The position numbers and the translations under genes are program-made. From assembly GCA_024742665.1 (NCBI GenBank), contig JANSYA010000002.1, positions 620,001 to 684,000 on the forward strand: 64,000 nucleotides of DNA, given 5' to 3'. The DNA comes from a bacterium. Lineage in GTDB: Bacteria; Spirochaetota; Leptospiria; Leptospirales; Leptonemataceae. The notes under the pieces are model-generated. The model saw nothing but the letters and a program-made list of their open reading frames with translations. It was not told the origin of the DNA and searched no databases. This document shows positions 9,538-18,083 of this stretch, in pieces (positions within the stretch are counted from its first letter, which is position 1; each line of letters starts with the position of its first letter).

Positions 9538-12012
9538 TCACGAGGCGTCGTTTTCCAAAAGGCGACGGAGCTCAACCGCGGCCGATCCGTCCGGGACCCG
9601 GAGCAAATATCGCTCCGCATACATTCGGACCGCGTCTTGATCTTTCATTCGATAGGCGGCCAGGGCCAGGCGATGCAGTTCCGATTCTGAAATCCCATGA
9701 TCCCGATCCAGCTGTTCGCCCAGAGCGAGCACTCGAAGCTCGTCGGCGGCTTCGCAGGCCGCCTTCCATTCCGCTGCAAGACCTTCGCGACCCGAAAGAT
9801 GACCGGCCTGATCGCCGGCCTGATCGTGACGGAGCATCGAAAAATCTTCGCGATACGAAACTCGCACAAGACTCAGATCGTCCGTCAGGCTGCCGTGACG
9901 CGCCATCTCCCTGAGAATTCGTTCCGGAAGACCATCGCCTTCTTCCACGCGATGTAAAAATTCGAGCTCGTTTTCGTTGATCAAACGCCCGCCGTCCGCG
10001 TCGAAACCGACGAGTAAATCGTCTCGCCCGTCCGAGCCGGAAATTACAACGTCATTCGTTTCCAGACGACGAGTGCGAATCTCCAGCGACTGATCTTCAA
10101 AATAATAGACGCCCAGCTTGCGAATGCGCGGCTCTGGTTCCAGAAATTCGGCGCGTCCGTCGCGGTACAACACCATCCGTGGATGTTCGGCGTTAATCCA
10201 GTAGAGCATACCCGAACGTTCTTCGACAACGCCCGCCACGAGCGAAACCAGCATACTGCCGTCGAAGCTTTCGAACACCGTCTGCAATTCCACGAACATA
10301 TCTCGCAGCCAGAATTCCGGCGCTTTGCTTTGTTCTTCGCGAGAACGCAGGGTGCGCTGTATAATCGCCTTGAAGACCGTCCCGAGCACCAGCGCCCCGC
10401 CCGCCCCCTGCATCGATTTGCCCATGGCGTCGCCGTTTAAGAATACGCCGCAGGGCCCGTTGCGTAGTTCGATCGTATGGCTGGTCGAAAAATCGCCGCC
10501 GAGCTCCAGCTCTCGCGTGCGAAACGCGAATTTCTTAAACTGCCGTTCGAAGATCTGGATCTCAACCGACGGCAGGCGATTGTAATTGCCGCCGAGCGGC
10601 TTCAGCAGCAGCGAAGTCAGAAAATAATCGCCGTCCTGTTTCTGTTTGAGGGTCTGAACGTGATCCAGAGTCTGCTTTAATTCCTTCGTGCGCATCAGCA
10701 CTTTCGATTCCAGATTCGCATTCAGCTCTTCGACTTCATTATGCACGCGCATAAAACGATGCGCGAGCACAACCGCGATCCCCAGCACGAGCACCAGAAA
10801 GGTATACTGACCGACCTCCGGGGAATCCAGAATCGAACGCGCTACAAGAATATCGTACACCGCCGCAAGTAGCTGCACCACCACGCCGACTACCAAATAC
10901 TTCGCGTCGATGTTTCCGTTTATCGCGGCCCGCGCCACGAAAAAGATCGTATAAGGAATCATCAGCAGCGCCGACGCCTGCCAGATCGTAAGCGTCGTCA
11001 GCGCGATCGGAAAGGGCGCGAAGATCGCCACGGTTCCCAGGATCGCGCAGAAGCTTCCGTATGCGACCGCGAAGCGATCCACGGAAGCGAAGAGCAGCTG
11101 CGCCAGAGACTGCATGAACAGCGGGCCGAGCGCGAATAAAAACAAGTACTCGAATCGCGTATGCAGGGCGCCGTCGAAGGATAGCCAGATCATACTCGTG
11201 TGCGTGCGCAAAAACCAATAGGCGAAAACGCAAACGCAGAACACGCCGAAATAAAAATTGTGCCGGTCCGACCAGCGCCACATCGCCAGAAGCAAATGAT
11301 AGAGACCCACCACGAGATATACGCCGATCAGCAGCAGAGCCACAATCTCTGAGTTGCGATTCGCGGCGAAGATCGTTTCCGCCGGGCCGATGCGAATATC
11401 GCCTTCGTGCCAGGACTGGCCGCCGTCCGGCGTGAAGAGCACGATCGTAAGATAGACGGGCTCCGGAAAACCCCTGCGGGGCACCATGGCCAGCGTCGGA
11501 AAACCGTAGCTGGAACCCGGCCGGGCGGCCGGATCGACAATCGCAAGTTCGCCGATAAAATAGCGCACCTGGTCGCCGCTGCGTCCGGAATAGAAAGCGA
11601 CAGGCCAGTCGTCAGGATTTCGCAGCCAGTCCGCCACTCTTTGCGGCAAAAGCGTGCGCAGCGTCACGAGACCCGGCGGTAACTGGTCGACCGCGCTGCG
11701 GAAAAAATTTTCGCGCACGATCGTCTCCCGCCACGCGGGATCTTGAAGCTCGTCACCTGAAGACTGCAGCCAGGCCGGATCGAATCCAGCGCGAATCCAC
11801 CAGCGCGAACCGGGCGCGCTCAGGCTGACCGGATCCGGCGGCTGCGTCGCCGTAGAAATTTTGGGAAAGGAGGATGCGGCGGCAGGATCCGAATTCGGAG
11901 AGACATGCGAACTGCGGGAATCACAGGAAGCACAAAAAACAATCGGCAGCAAGGTCAGAGCGCAGCGAAACGCGAATCGTCTGTTCCAGCTAAAATGCGC
12001 GCCCGAAAACAT
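9538..12012 (-). CDS. 7TM-DISM receptor with SpoIIE (PP2C-type) phosphatase domain
   Basis: An 824-residue membrane signalling protein. After a signal sequence (cysteine in VFCASCDS) comes a ~200-residue extracellular domain like 7TMR-DISMED2. Seven hydrophobic helices follow (about residues 230-425), then a coiled coil, and then a SpoIIE/PP2C serine phosphatase domain. That domain has GGDF, LNGDAMGKSMQG with metal-binding Asp, SGSDGRDDL and LTDDLSLV. Such enzymes dephosphorylate anti-sigma-factor antagonists in partner-switching pathways, a common arrangement in Leptospira. A short helical extension follows the phosphatase domain. No anti-sigma or STAS gene lies nearby, so the target is unknown. 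I start at the ATG at 12012; the frame also extends to a TTG at 12054. It is 106 bp downstream of modC. Confidence 0.88.
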   Translation of the reverse strand: MFSGAHFSWNRRFAFRCALTLLPIVFCASCDSRSSHVSPNSDPAAASSFPKISTATQPPDPVSLSAPGSRWWIRAGFDPAWLQSSGDELQDPAWRETIVRENFFRSAVDQLPPGLVTLRTLLPQRVADWLRNPDDWPVAFYSGRSGDQVRYFIGELAIVDPAARPGSSYGFPTLAMVPRRGFPEPVYLTIVLFTPDGGQSWHEGDIRIGPAETIFAANRNSEIVALLLIGVYLVVGLYHLLLAMWRWSDRHNFYFGVFCVCVFAYWFLRTHTSMIWLSFDGALHTRFEYLFLFALGPLFMQSLAQLLFASVDRFAVAYGSFCAILGTVAIFAPFPIALTTLTIWQASALLMIPYTIFFVARAAINGNIDAKYLVVGVVVQLLAAVYDILVARSILDSPEVGQYTFLVLVLGIAVVLAHRFMRVHNEVEELNANLESKVLMRTKELKQTLDHVQTLKQKQDGDYFLTSLLLKPLGGNYNRLPSVEIQIFERQFKKFAFRTRELELGGDFSTSHTIELRNGPCGVFLNGDAMGKSMQGAGGALVLGTVFKAIIQRTLRSREEQSKAPEFWLRDMFVELQTVFESFDGSMLVSLVAGVVEERSGMLYWINAEHPRMVLYRDGRAEFLEPEPRIRKLGVYYFEDQSLEIRTRRLETNDVVISGSDGRDDLLVGFDADGGRLINENELEFLHRVEEGDGLPERILREMARHGSLTDDLSLVRVSYREDFSMLRHDQAGDQAGHLSGREGLAAEWKAACEAADELRVLALGEQLDRDHGISESELHRLALAAYRMKDQDAVRMYAERYLLRVPDGSAAVELRRLLENDAS

Positions 12013-12118
12013 AACCGGGTGAGCATGACCATCCGGCGAAAACTCGCAAGACAATAAGCTAAATTAATCAATCGGATCGAACAATCAATGCAAGTTGGTA
12101 TGAAATTCAATCCGGGTT

Positions 12119-13384
12119 CTAAGCGAGACCACGCATCGTCGAAATCAAACAGATTAAGGCCTCGCCCGCCTGCCAGGCCGGCCGGTCCTCGGCCGCATTT
12201 CCAAGCGGCACCAGACACTCTGGTCCGCCCTCTTCGAAGATCGCCACCCGCGCCAGTCGACTCTTTGATTCCCCGCCGACCTCAACGAATTCGATGAAGC
12301 GCGCCGGCCAACGATCGGGAAAGCCGGACAGATCTTCCGACGCGCGACTCGCCAGGTGCAGGCTTGCGGCGGGAATCACGAAAACCTCATTCCCGGACCC
12401 GGACCCGCGGTACCGATCGGAAATTCGGAACCCTTGCGAAGCGCCGCTGATCCGCATTTGATCCGACCGGATAAGCAGCGGCGGCGCTTCGCCCGCCCGA
12501 AAAAACATATCGCGCACCGGGCCAACAGCGGGCAGACCGGCCGGAGATCCATGATACAGCAGCGCGCCGCGATCCAACACCAGCAGCTCTTCGGTCAGTC
12601 GCGCGATCTCCGCCAGGTCATGACTCACATAAATCGCTCGCGTGCCTGCCGGTAGATCACGCATTATTTCCCGGAACGCCTGGCCGCTGCGTGCGTCAAG
12701 GTTCGCGGCCGCTTCGTCGCAGAGCAAAAGCTCCGGCTGCGATAAAAGAGCCCGTGCAATCGCCACGCGTTTTTGCTGGCCGCCCGAAAGCTCGCTTCCC
12801 GATCGATTCCAGATCTCTTCAAGACCCAGGGCGCTTCGAACCCGTTCGAGGGAAAGCGCCGGAGACTCCATAAATTCGACGCTGCGACGCGCACTCCGAT
12901 CCGGCGCGCCGTACAGCACGTTGCGACCGACGCTCAGATGCGGAAAGACGCGCGTGTCCTGAAAAATATATCCAACGCGGCGCGCAGCCGGCGAAAGATT
13001 CATCGCTCGCTGCGGGCCGTCCGAAAAAAAAAATACGCGCGAACCAAAGCGCAAGCAACCCGTGCGCGGTCGCAGCAGACCGGCCCACAAATGCAGGAGC
13101 GTGCTCTTGCCCGCGCCGCTTGCGCCGTAGACACCGAGGATTCGCGCAGGCTGTTTGACGCCTCGATTCGAAACTTCGCCTGCGTTTTCATCTTCGCCCG
13201 CGCTTTCTTCTTCGCCTGAATTACTTGCGTCGTGATTGCTTACGAGCGGCGAGCGAAACTTCAGTCGCAGCGTGAAATCATTTTCGCGAGCAAACTCAAA
13301 GTCCGCCGCCAGCTCGCCGGAACGCGGGTCCTTCGCGTGCGCTCGCTCATCCCATGGAGCTTCGCCAGAGATTGGATCAGACAC
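12119..13384 (-). CDS. modC: Molybdate ABC transporter ATP-binding protein
   Basis: About 421 residues, longer than typical ModC (~350). The ATPase has Walker A GASGAGKST, Q-loop GYIFQDTRVFPHL, signature LSGGQQKRVAIARAL, Walker B LLLCDEAAANLD and H-loop YVSHDLAEI. The FPHLSVGRNVLYG sequence is typical of ModC. The C-terminal ~110 residues would be the molybdate-sensing MOP region, but it is divergent. An acidic low-complexity stretch of about 30 residues (Ser/Glu/Gly/Asn-rich) sits just before the Walker A strand, where ModC proteins normally have a short loop. I chose the GTG at 13384, which overlaps the modB stop by 8 bp; the frame stays open to 13438 within modB. It powers molybdate import at the inner membrane with ModB and ModA. 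Confidence 0.9.
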   Translation of the reverse strand: MSDPISGEAPWDERAHAKDPRSGELAADFEFARENDFTLRLKFRSPLVSNHDASNSGEEESAGEDENAGEVSNRGVKQPARILGVYGASGAGKSTLLHLWAGLLRPRTGCLRFGSRVFFFSDGPQRAMNLSPAARRVGYIFQDTRVFPHLSVGRNVLYGAPDRSARRSVEFMESPALSLERVRSALGLEEIWNRSGSELSGGQQKRVAIARALLSQPELLLCDEAAANLDARSGQAFREIMRDLPAGTRAIYVSHDLAEIARLTEELLVLDRGALLYHGSPAGLPAVGPVRDMFFRAGEAPPLLIRSDQMRISGASQGFRISDRYRGSGSGNEVFVIPAASLHLASRASEDLSGFPDRWPARFIEFVEVGGESKSRLARVAIFEEGGPECLVPLGNAAEDRPAWQAGEALICLISTMRGLA

Positions 13385-14144
13385 CGCGTCCGTCCTGTTT
13401 TTTTGGGAGCGATGCGTCGCGGCGCATTTTACGCGCAAGCACCTCCGCGACGATCAGCGCGCCGACCGAAATGATCAGCGCGATGCCCACCAATCGCCAG
13501 GCGGCGAATTCCCCGCCCGGCAGCTGCAGGGAAGAGAAGATCGCCAGGGGCAGCGTCCTGGTTTCCCCCGGGATATTCGCTGCAAAGGTCATCGTCGCCC
13601 CGAATTCGCCGAAGCTGCGACCGCCGGCCAGCACCAGGCCGCTGAAGATGCCCGGCGCCGCGGCCGGCAAAGTAATCGTGCGAAAGGCCCGCCAGTTCGA
13701 TGCGCCCAGCGTGCGAGCCGCTTCGTAATAGCGCGGATCCGCGGTCTCGAACGCGATCCGACTCGCCCGGAGCAACAGCGGAAAGCCCATGATCGCAGCG
13801 GCCAGGGCCGCGCCGTTCCGATGAAAGGCCAGCGGCACCCCCAGATCCTGTAGCCAGCCGCCGGCGGCGTTCGGCGCAAAGACGATCAGCAGCAAATAAC
13901 CGGGCACAACCGGCGGCAAAACCAATGGAATGTGCAATAGAGCCGAAACGATCGTGCGGCCCGGGAATTCGAAGCGGGCCAACAGCCAGCCGAAGAAGAT
14001 GCCCGGCACAGCAATCAGCGCCAGAGAACGCAGCGTAACGTCGAAAGAAAGCTGAATCGCCGACCATTCCCCGGAACTGAATGTAAAAGCGAAAACGAAA
14101 GCCGCTATGAGTTCCGAATAGAATTCTTGAAGGTGCTGCAACAC
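13377..14144 (-). CDS. modB: Molybdate ABC transporter permease
   Basis: A 255-residue inner-membrane permease with about five to six hydrophobic segments. The EAA-type cytoplasmic loop contains YYEAARTLGASNWRAF, the contact with the ATPase, and the following GRSFGEFGATM is the typical ModB C-terminal signature. It forms the channel for molybdate (or tungstate). The order modA-modB-modC on the minus strand is standard. The gap to modA is 36 bp and modC overlaps its stop by 8 bp. The first ~25 residues before the first strong helix are unusual but need no other start. Confidence 0.93.
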   Translation of the reverse strand: MLQHLQEFYSELIAAFVFAFTFSSGEWSAIQLSFDVTLRSLALIAVPGIFFGWLLARFEFPGRTIVSALLHIPLVLPPVVPGYLLLIVFAPNAAGGWLQDLGVPLAFHRNGAALAAAIMGFPLLLRASRIAFETADPRYYEAARTLGASNWRAFRTITLPAAAPGIFSGLVLAGGRSFGEFGATMTFAANIPGETRTLPLAIFSSLQLPGGEFAAWRLVGIALIISVGALIVAEVLARKMRRDASLPKKQDGRGV

Positions 14145-14180
14145 AGAGTACTCACGGCCGCCTTCCGAACCCCGCTACAA

Positions 14181-15101
14181 TCAGCGGTGGATATCGACGA
14201 AACCGAAGCTCTGGAATACTCGCTGCGCCCCGGGTGAAAACAAAAAATCATACAATTCCCGGGCGGCCGGCGGCGCACCGCGCACGATCGCAATCTCGTA
14301 TACGATCGCGTCATGCAAAGCGGTGTCGATCAGCCCGACCGGCGCGATCGACGATTCAGCGGCACGCGGCGCGAAACGCGAGCTGTCGCTGCCGGGCGCG
14401 TTCGATTTCGAAATACCGGGCAAATCCGTTTGATATACGATGCCCAAATCACAGGCGCCGCGCGCCAGATACCAGACAGTGCGGCGAGCGTCCGCGCCGG
14501 GCAGTATCCGCTCGCGCAGGCCGGCCCAGAGTCCGCTCCTGAGCAGAGTCGTCCGGGCATACACCCCGGCCGGCACATGATCCGGATCCGCCAGACACAG
14601 TCGCCCGGAGTCCGAGAGGTGCTGTCTAATGCGCGAGGCGAGTCCGGGCCCGTCGATCTCCGGCAGGGCGTCGATCGAAACCCTGCGCACATCTGTCGGA
14701 CGCACGAGCAGCAAACGATTCCCGAGCAGCGCTTTGCGGGTGTCAGTCTGCAAACGGCCGCGCTGTGTGAGTCGCCCCATCCAATCCGGACTCGCCGATA
14801 TATAAACGCCGGGCGGCGCGCCCGCTTCCAACTGGCGTGCCAGCGTGGATGAAGCGGCCGACACCAGACGCACATGCTCGAAAGCCTGTTGCTGCGCGAG
14901 AACGGCTTCCAGCGACTGGGTCAAACTGGCCGCGGCATACAGTCTGAGCTTCGGCGATCCTCCGGCCGATGCTTGCGATCCCGCATCGCAGGCAATCGGC
15001 ATCGAAAAAAAAAGCAGCGCCGCGCAAACCGCAACTGCGAGCGGGCTCGCGCCGAGCGCGGGCAAAGTCGAGTTACCAGCCTTCGCGTCGCGGATCGCCA
15101 T
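14181..15101 (-). CDS. modA: Molybdate-binding periplasmic protein
   Basis: About 306 residues. A hydrophobic signal (AVAVCAALLFFSMPIAC) is followed by the ModA-type start LRLYAAASLTQSLEAV. The inner motifs SSTLARQLEAGAP, YISASPDW and the late AIVRGAPPAARELYDFLFSPGAQRVFQSFGF are typical of ModA. It captures molybdate in the periplasm and hands it to ModB. Whether it is lipidated at the SMPIAC cysteine or cleaved is unclear; the lipobox is weak. The start is the ATG at 15101, with a GTG at 15110 also possible. Either start lies inside the 3' end of lon, an overlap of 29-38 bp, so the whole lon-modABC block is probably one transcript. Confidence 0.92.
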   Translation of the reverse strand: MAIRDAKAGNSTLPALGASPLAVAVCAALLFFSMPIACDAGSQASAGGSPKLRLYAAASLTQSLEAVLAQQQAFEHVRLVSAASSTLARQLEAGAPPGVYISASPDWMGRLTQRGRLQTDTRKALLGNRLLLVRPTDVRRVSIDALPEIDGPGLASRIRQHLSDSGRLCLADPDHVPAGVYARTTLLRSGLWAGLRERILPGADARRTVWYLARGACDLGIVYQTDLPGISKSNAPGSDSSRFAPRAAESSIAPVGLIDTALHDAIVYEIAIVRGAPPAARELYDFLFSPGAQRVFQSFGFVDIHR

Positions 15102-17736
15102 CGCCTGCACGCGCGGATCCGTCGTCTGTAGCGGGCTCAGTGCGAAACGCGCCCGGCACCGTGCGACGCAGCAGTTCCATCATATCGGAATAGTATTCGA
15201 CGGCCAGACCTTCGCGCACGTGCTCCGGAATCTCTTCGTACTCCGCGCGATTTTTTTCCGGTAAGAGCACCGTGTCGATGCCCGCCGCCTTCGCCGCCAG
15301 GATCTTTTCTTTGATCCCGCCGACCGGCAGGACGCGTCCGCGCAGAGAAATCTCGCCGGTCATGGCCAGGTTGTCCTGGATCGGCGCGGCGGTGAATAGA
15401 CTCGCGAGGGCCGAGAGCATGGTGACACCCGCCGACGGACCGTCTTTAGGAATCGCGCCGCTGGGCACGTGAATGTGAACGTCCTGCTTGCCGACTTTTT
15501 CCGGATCGATGTTCAACGTCGCGCTGTGACTGCGCAAAAACGACAGCGCCGCGAGGGCCGACTCTTTCATCACGTCGCCCAGCTGGCCCGAAAGCTTCAG
15601 TTCGCCTTTACCCGGATACGCCATCGCTTCGATAAATAGAATGTCGCCGCCGACCGGAGTCCAGGCAAGACCGGTAGCCACGCCGGGAATGCCGGTGTTT
15701 TCGCGCAGGTCGCGATGAAAGCGGTCTCGTCCGAGATGCTTGCGCACGTCTTCGACATCGAAGACCACGTTTTTCATTTCAGCGGCCGGAGTCGCGCCGT
15801 CTGGAACCTCCGACGGCTGCAGGCTCGCGGCGGCCGGCGTCTCCTGGGGCGCCAGGTCCGAGACCACCTGGGTCGAAACGGATACCACGCCTTCCGGCGT
15901 CGCCTGCTGGTCGGTCGCCGCATCGCTATCCACGCTATCCCGAGCTTTCGCATTCGCATCGGCGGGATCGTCGCCGTCAATTTCGCCTGAGCCCGTTACC
16001 TGGCGCTCCAGGTCTTCCATAATGTTTCGCACGGCCTTGCGGGCCAGGGCTTCCAGCTTCCGTTTGAGCGAACGCACGCCCGCTTCGCGAGTGTGGGCCG
16101 TTATGACTTTTGCGAGCGCCCCTTCGGTCAAACTGATCTGGTCCGATTTCATTTTCAGATCTTCCAGAATACGCGGAATCAAATGGTTGCGCGCGATGGC
16201 CTGTTTTTCGGCCAGAGTATAGCCGGAAAGCTGGACGACTTCCATACGATCCAGCAGCGGCAGCGGAATCGAATCCAGGTTATTCGCCGTGCAAATAAAC
16301 ATAACGCGGCTCAGATCGTAAGGGTGCGCGAGATAGTGATCTTCGAAGCTATGGTTCTGTTCCGGATCGAGCACTTCTAAAAGCGCCGCCGACGGATCGC
16401 CGTGATACGAGCTGCCGGTCTTGTCGATTTCGTCGAGCAGAAAGACCGGGTCCCGGGTCTCGGCTTTCTTCATGGCCGACAGAACTTTCCCCGGCAGAGC
16501 GCCGACGTAGGTCCGACGATGGCCGCGAATTTCGGCTTCGTCGCGCACGCCGCCCAGCGCGGAGCGGACGAGCGGACGGCCGACCGCCCGCGCAATCGAA
16601 CTGGCCAGGCTGGTTTTACCGACGCCCGGAGGACCGACCAGACACAGAATCGGCGCCTTACCGCCGCCGGTTTGTTTTTCGACCGCCAGGTATTCAATAA
16701 TACGTTTTTTGACTTCTTCCAGGCCTTCGTGGTCTTCGTTTAACACCTGCTCGGCGCGACTTAAAGAGATATCGCGCTTCGCCGGATTTTCCCACGGCAG
16801 CTCGACGATCAGCTCCAGCCAGTTGCGAATCTGGCCGGCTTCCATGCCGCCGCCGTGAGGGCCTTCCTGCACGCGACGCAGGCGTTTGAGTTCTTTGTCG
16901 ACTGCCTTGCGAATATGATCCGGGAGGAATTTTTCGGCCAGCTGGCTTTCGAGTTCGTCGGTATCGTCGTCGTCGCCTTCGCCGAGTTCTTTGCGAATCG
17001 TCTCCATCTGCTTGCGCAAATAGAAATCGCGCTGCATTTTGTTCGCGTCTTCTTCGACCTTTTCGCGAACTTCTTTTTCCATCTTCATCTGATTCGTGTC
17101 TTCGATCAGCTGATCTTTGAGCAGGCGAATCTTTTCGGCGACCGAAGATACGCGCAGAAAGGAAACCTTCTCTGCGATTTCGCGCTGCGAGAAAAAGACG
17201 ATTTGATTCGCCAGCGCGCTGGGATTTTTCAGGCGCTTTACGAATCCCGTAATTTCATCGGGAATGCCGGGATGGGTCGTAACGAAGCGCACGACGTGCT
17301 CCTGAAATTCGCGAAAGTCGTTGTCGTCGATGTCCTGGATTTCGCCGAGCGGCGTAATCTGGGCGCGCAGGTAGGGCTCGGTTTGCAGCAGCTTGAGCAG
17401 TTCAATCTTTTGCACGCCCTGCATGAGCACCTGATAGCCGCCTTCGCCCATGGGAATGATGCGATGAATCTCTGCGAGCGTGCCGCTGGTATACAGATCC
17501 TTCTGGGTTACGGTTTCATCCGACGGCGACTTCTGGGTGAAGAGCGCGACCAGGGCGCCGGGTTTCGCCACGGCTTCGACCAGATTGACCGACTCGGTGC
17601 GGCCGACGAAGATCGGCAGCAGCACGCCGGGCAAGACGACGGCGTTTCGCAGCGGAATGACGGGAACTTCCCGCGGGATTTCTTTTAAGTCGATCTCGGT
17701 GAGATTCTGGTCTGCGTATCGGATTACTGAACTCAT
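15073..17736 (-). CDS. lon: ATP-dependent Lon protease
   Basis: An 887-residue cytosolic AAA+ protease that degrades misfolded and regulatory proteins. The N-terminal substrate-binding LON domain starts at VPVIPLRNAVVLPG; Walker A is GPPGVGKTS and Walker B FLLDEIDKTG. The protease domain has the Ser-Lys dyad: Ser in PKDGPSAG near residue 768 and Lys in GGIKEK near 811. It is about 100 residues longer than E. coli Lon. Most of the excess is an Ala/Asp/Ser/Thr-rich low-complexity insertion of ~75 residues between the AAA lid and the protease domain (around residues 595-670), with a short polar tail after the protease domain. The ATG at 17736 has an AGG about 13 bases upstream. The modA gene overlaps its 3' end. 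Confidence 0.96.
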   Translation of the reverse strand: MSSVIRYADQNLTEIDLKEIPREVPVIPLRNAVVLPGVLLPIFVGRTESVNLVEAVAKPGALVALFTQKSPSDETVTQKDLYTSGTLAEIHRIIPMGEGGYQVLMQGVQKIELLKLLQTEPYLRAQITPLGEIQDIDDNDFREFQEHVVRFVTTHPGIPDEITGFVKRLKNPSALANQIVFFSQREIAEKVSFLRVSSVAEKIRLLKDQLIEDTNQMKMEKEVREKVEEDANKMQRDFYLRKQMETIRKELGEGDDDDTDELESQLAEKFLPDHIRKAVDKELKRLRRVQEGPHGGGMEAGQIRNWLELIVELPWENPAKRDISLSRAEQVLNEDHEGLEEVKKRIIEYLAVEKQTGGGKAPILCLVGPPGVGKTSLASSIARAVGRPLVRSALGGVRDEAEIRGHRRTYVGALPGKVLSAMKKAETRDPVFLLDEIDKTGSSYHGDPSAALLEVLDPEQNHSFEDHYLAHPYDLSRVMFICTANNLDSIPLPLLDRMEVVQLSGYTLAEKQAIARNHLIPRILEDLKMKSDQISLTEGALAKVITAHTREAGVRSLKRKLEALARKAVRNIMEDLERQVTGSGEIDGDDPADANAKARDSVDSDAATDQQATPEGVVSVSTQVVSDLAPQETPAAASLQPSEVPDGATPAAEMKNVVFDVEDVRKHLGRDRFHRDLRENTGIPGVATGLAWTPVGGDILFIEAMAYPGKGELKLSGQLGDVMKESALAALSFLRSHSATLNIDPEKVGKQDVHIHVPSGAIPKDGPSAGVTMLSALASLFTAAPIQDNLAMTGEISLRGRVLPVGGIKEKILAAKAAGIDTVLLPEKNRAEYEEIPEHVREGLAVEYYSDMMELLRRTVPGAFRTEPATDDGSARAGDGDPRREGW

Positions 17737-18083
17737 CTATATATACCTGCTTTCTAGCTGCTTTCGCTGTCGAGGCTGCCGTATCCGGAGATCTAACGCG
17801 CCCGTGATGATTATGATTGCATGAACCGTGCCCGGCAGCCGAAAGCGCCTGCCCCCGAGCGGCGGTCCGTCAGACAGACGCTCCTGCCAGAATCGCAGGC
17901 GACTGCCATTTTGACAGGATTTTCACTACCTCTGGCCGGTGCCCCGGTGCGAAATTCGCCATCATGGCTGTTTACGGCCCCTCTTAAAGCAGCCAGTTTC
18001 GCGATTTCCGGCGCGCCTCGAATCCCGCCGATTCGGCGTTTTTTGCGGCGGAAATTTGGCCGCTCCGTTATGATTTTAGACGG
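17737..18083. other. Intergenic region between divergent lon and HtrA genes
   Basis: 347 bp between two divergent protease genes, so it should hold both promoters. On the plus strand TATGAT at 18069-18074 is a reasonable -10 box just before the HtrA start, without a good -35 at 17 bp. A TTGACA at 17911 has no matching -10. I see no CIRCE element, no long inverted repeat and no convincing small gene. Confidence 0.5.
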
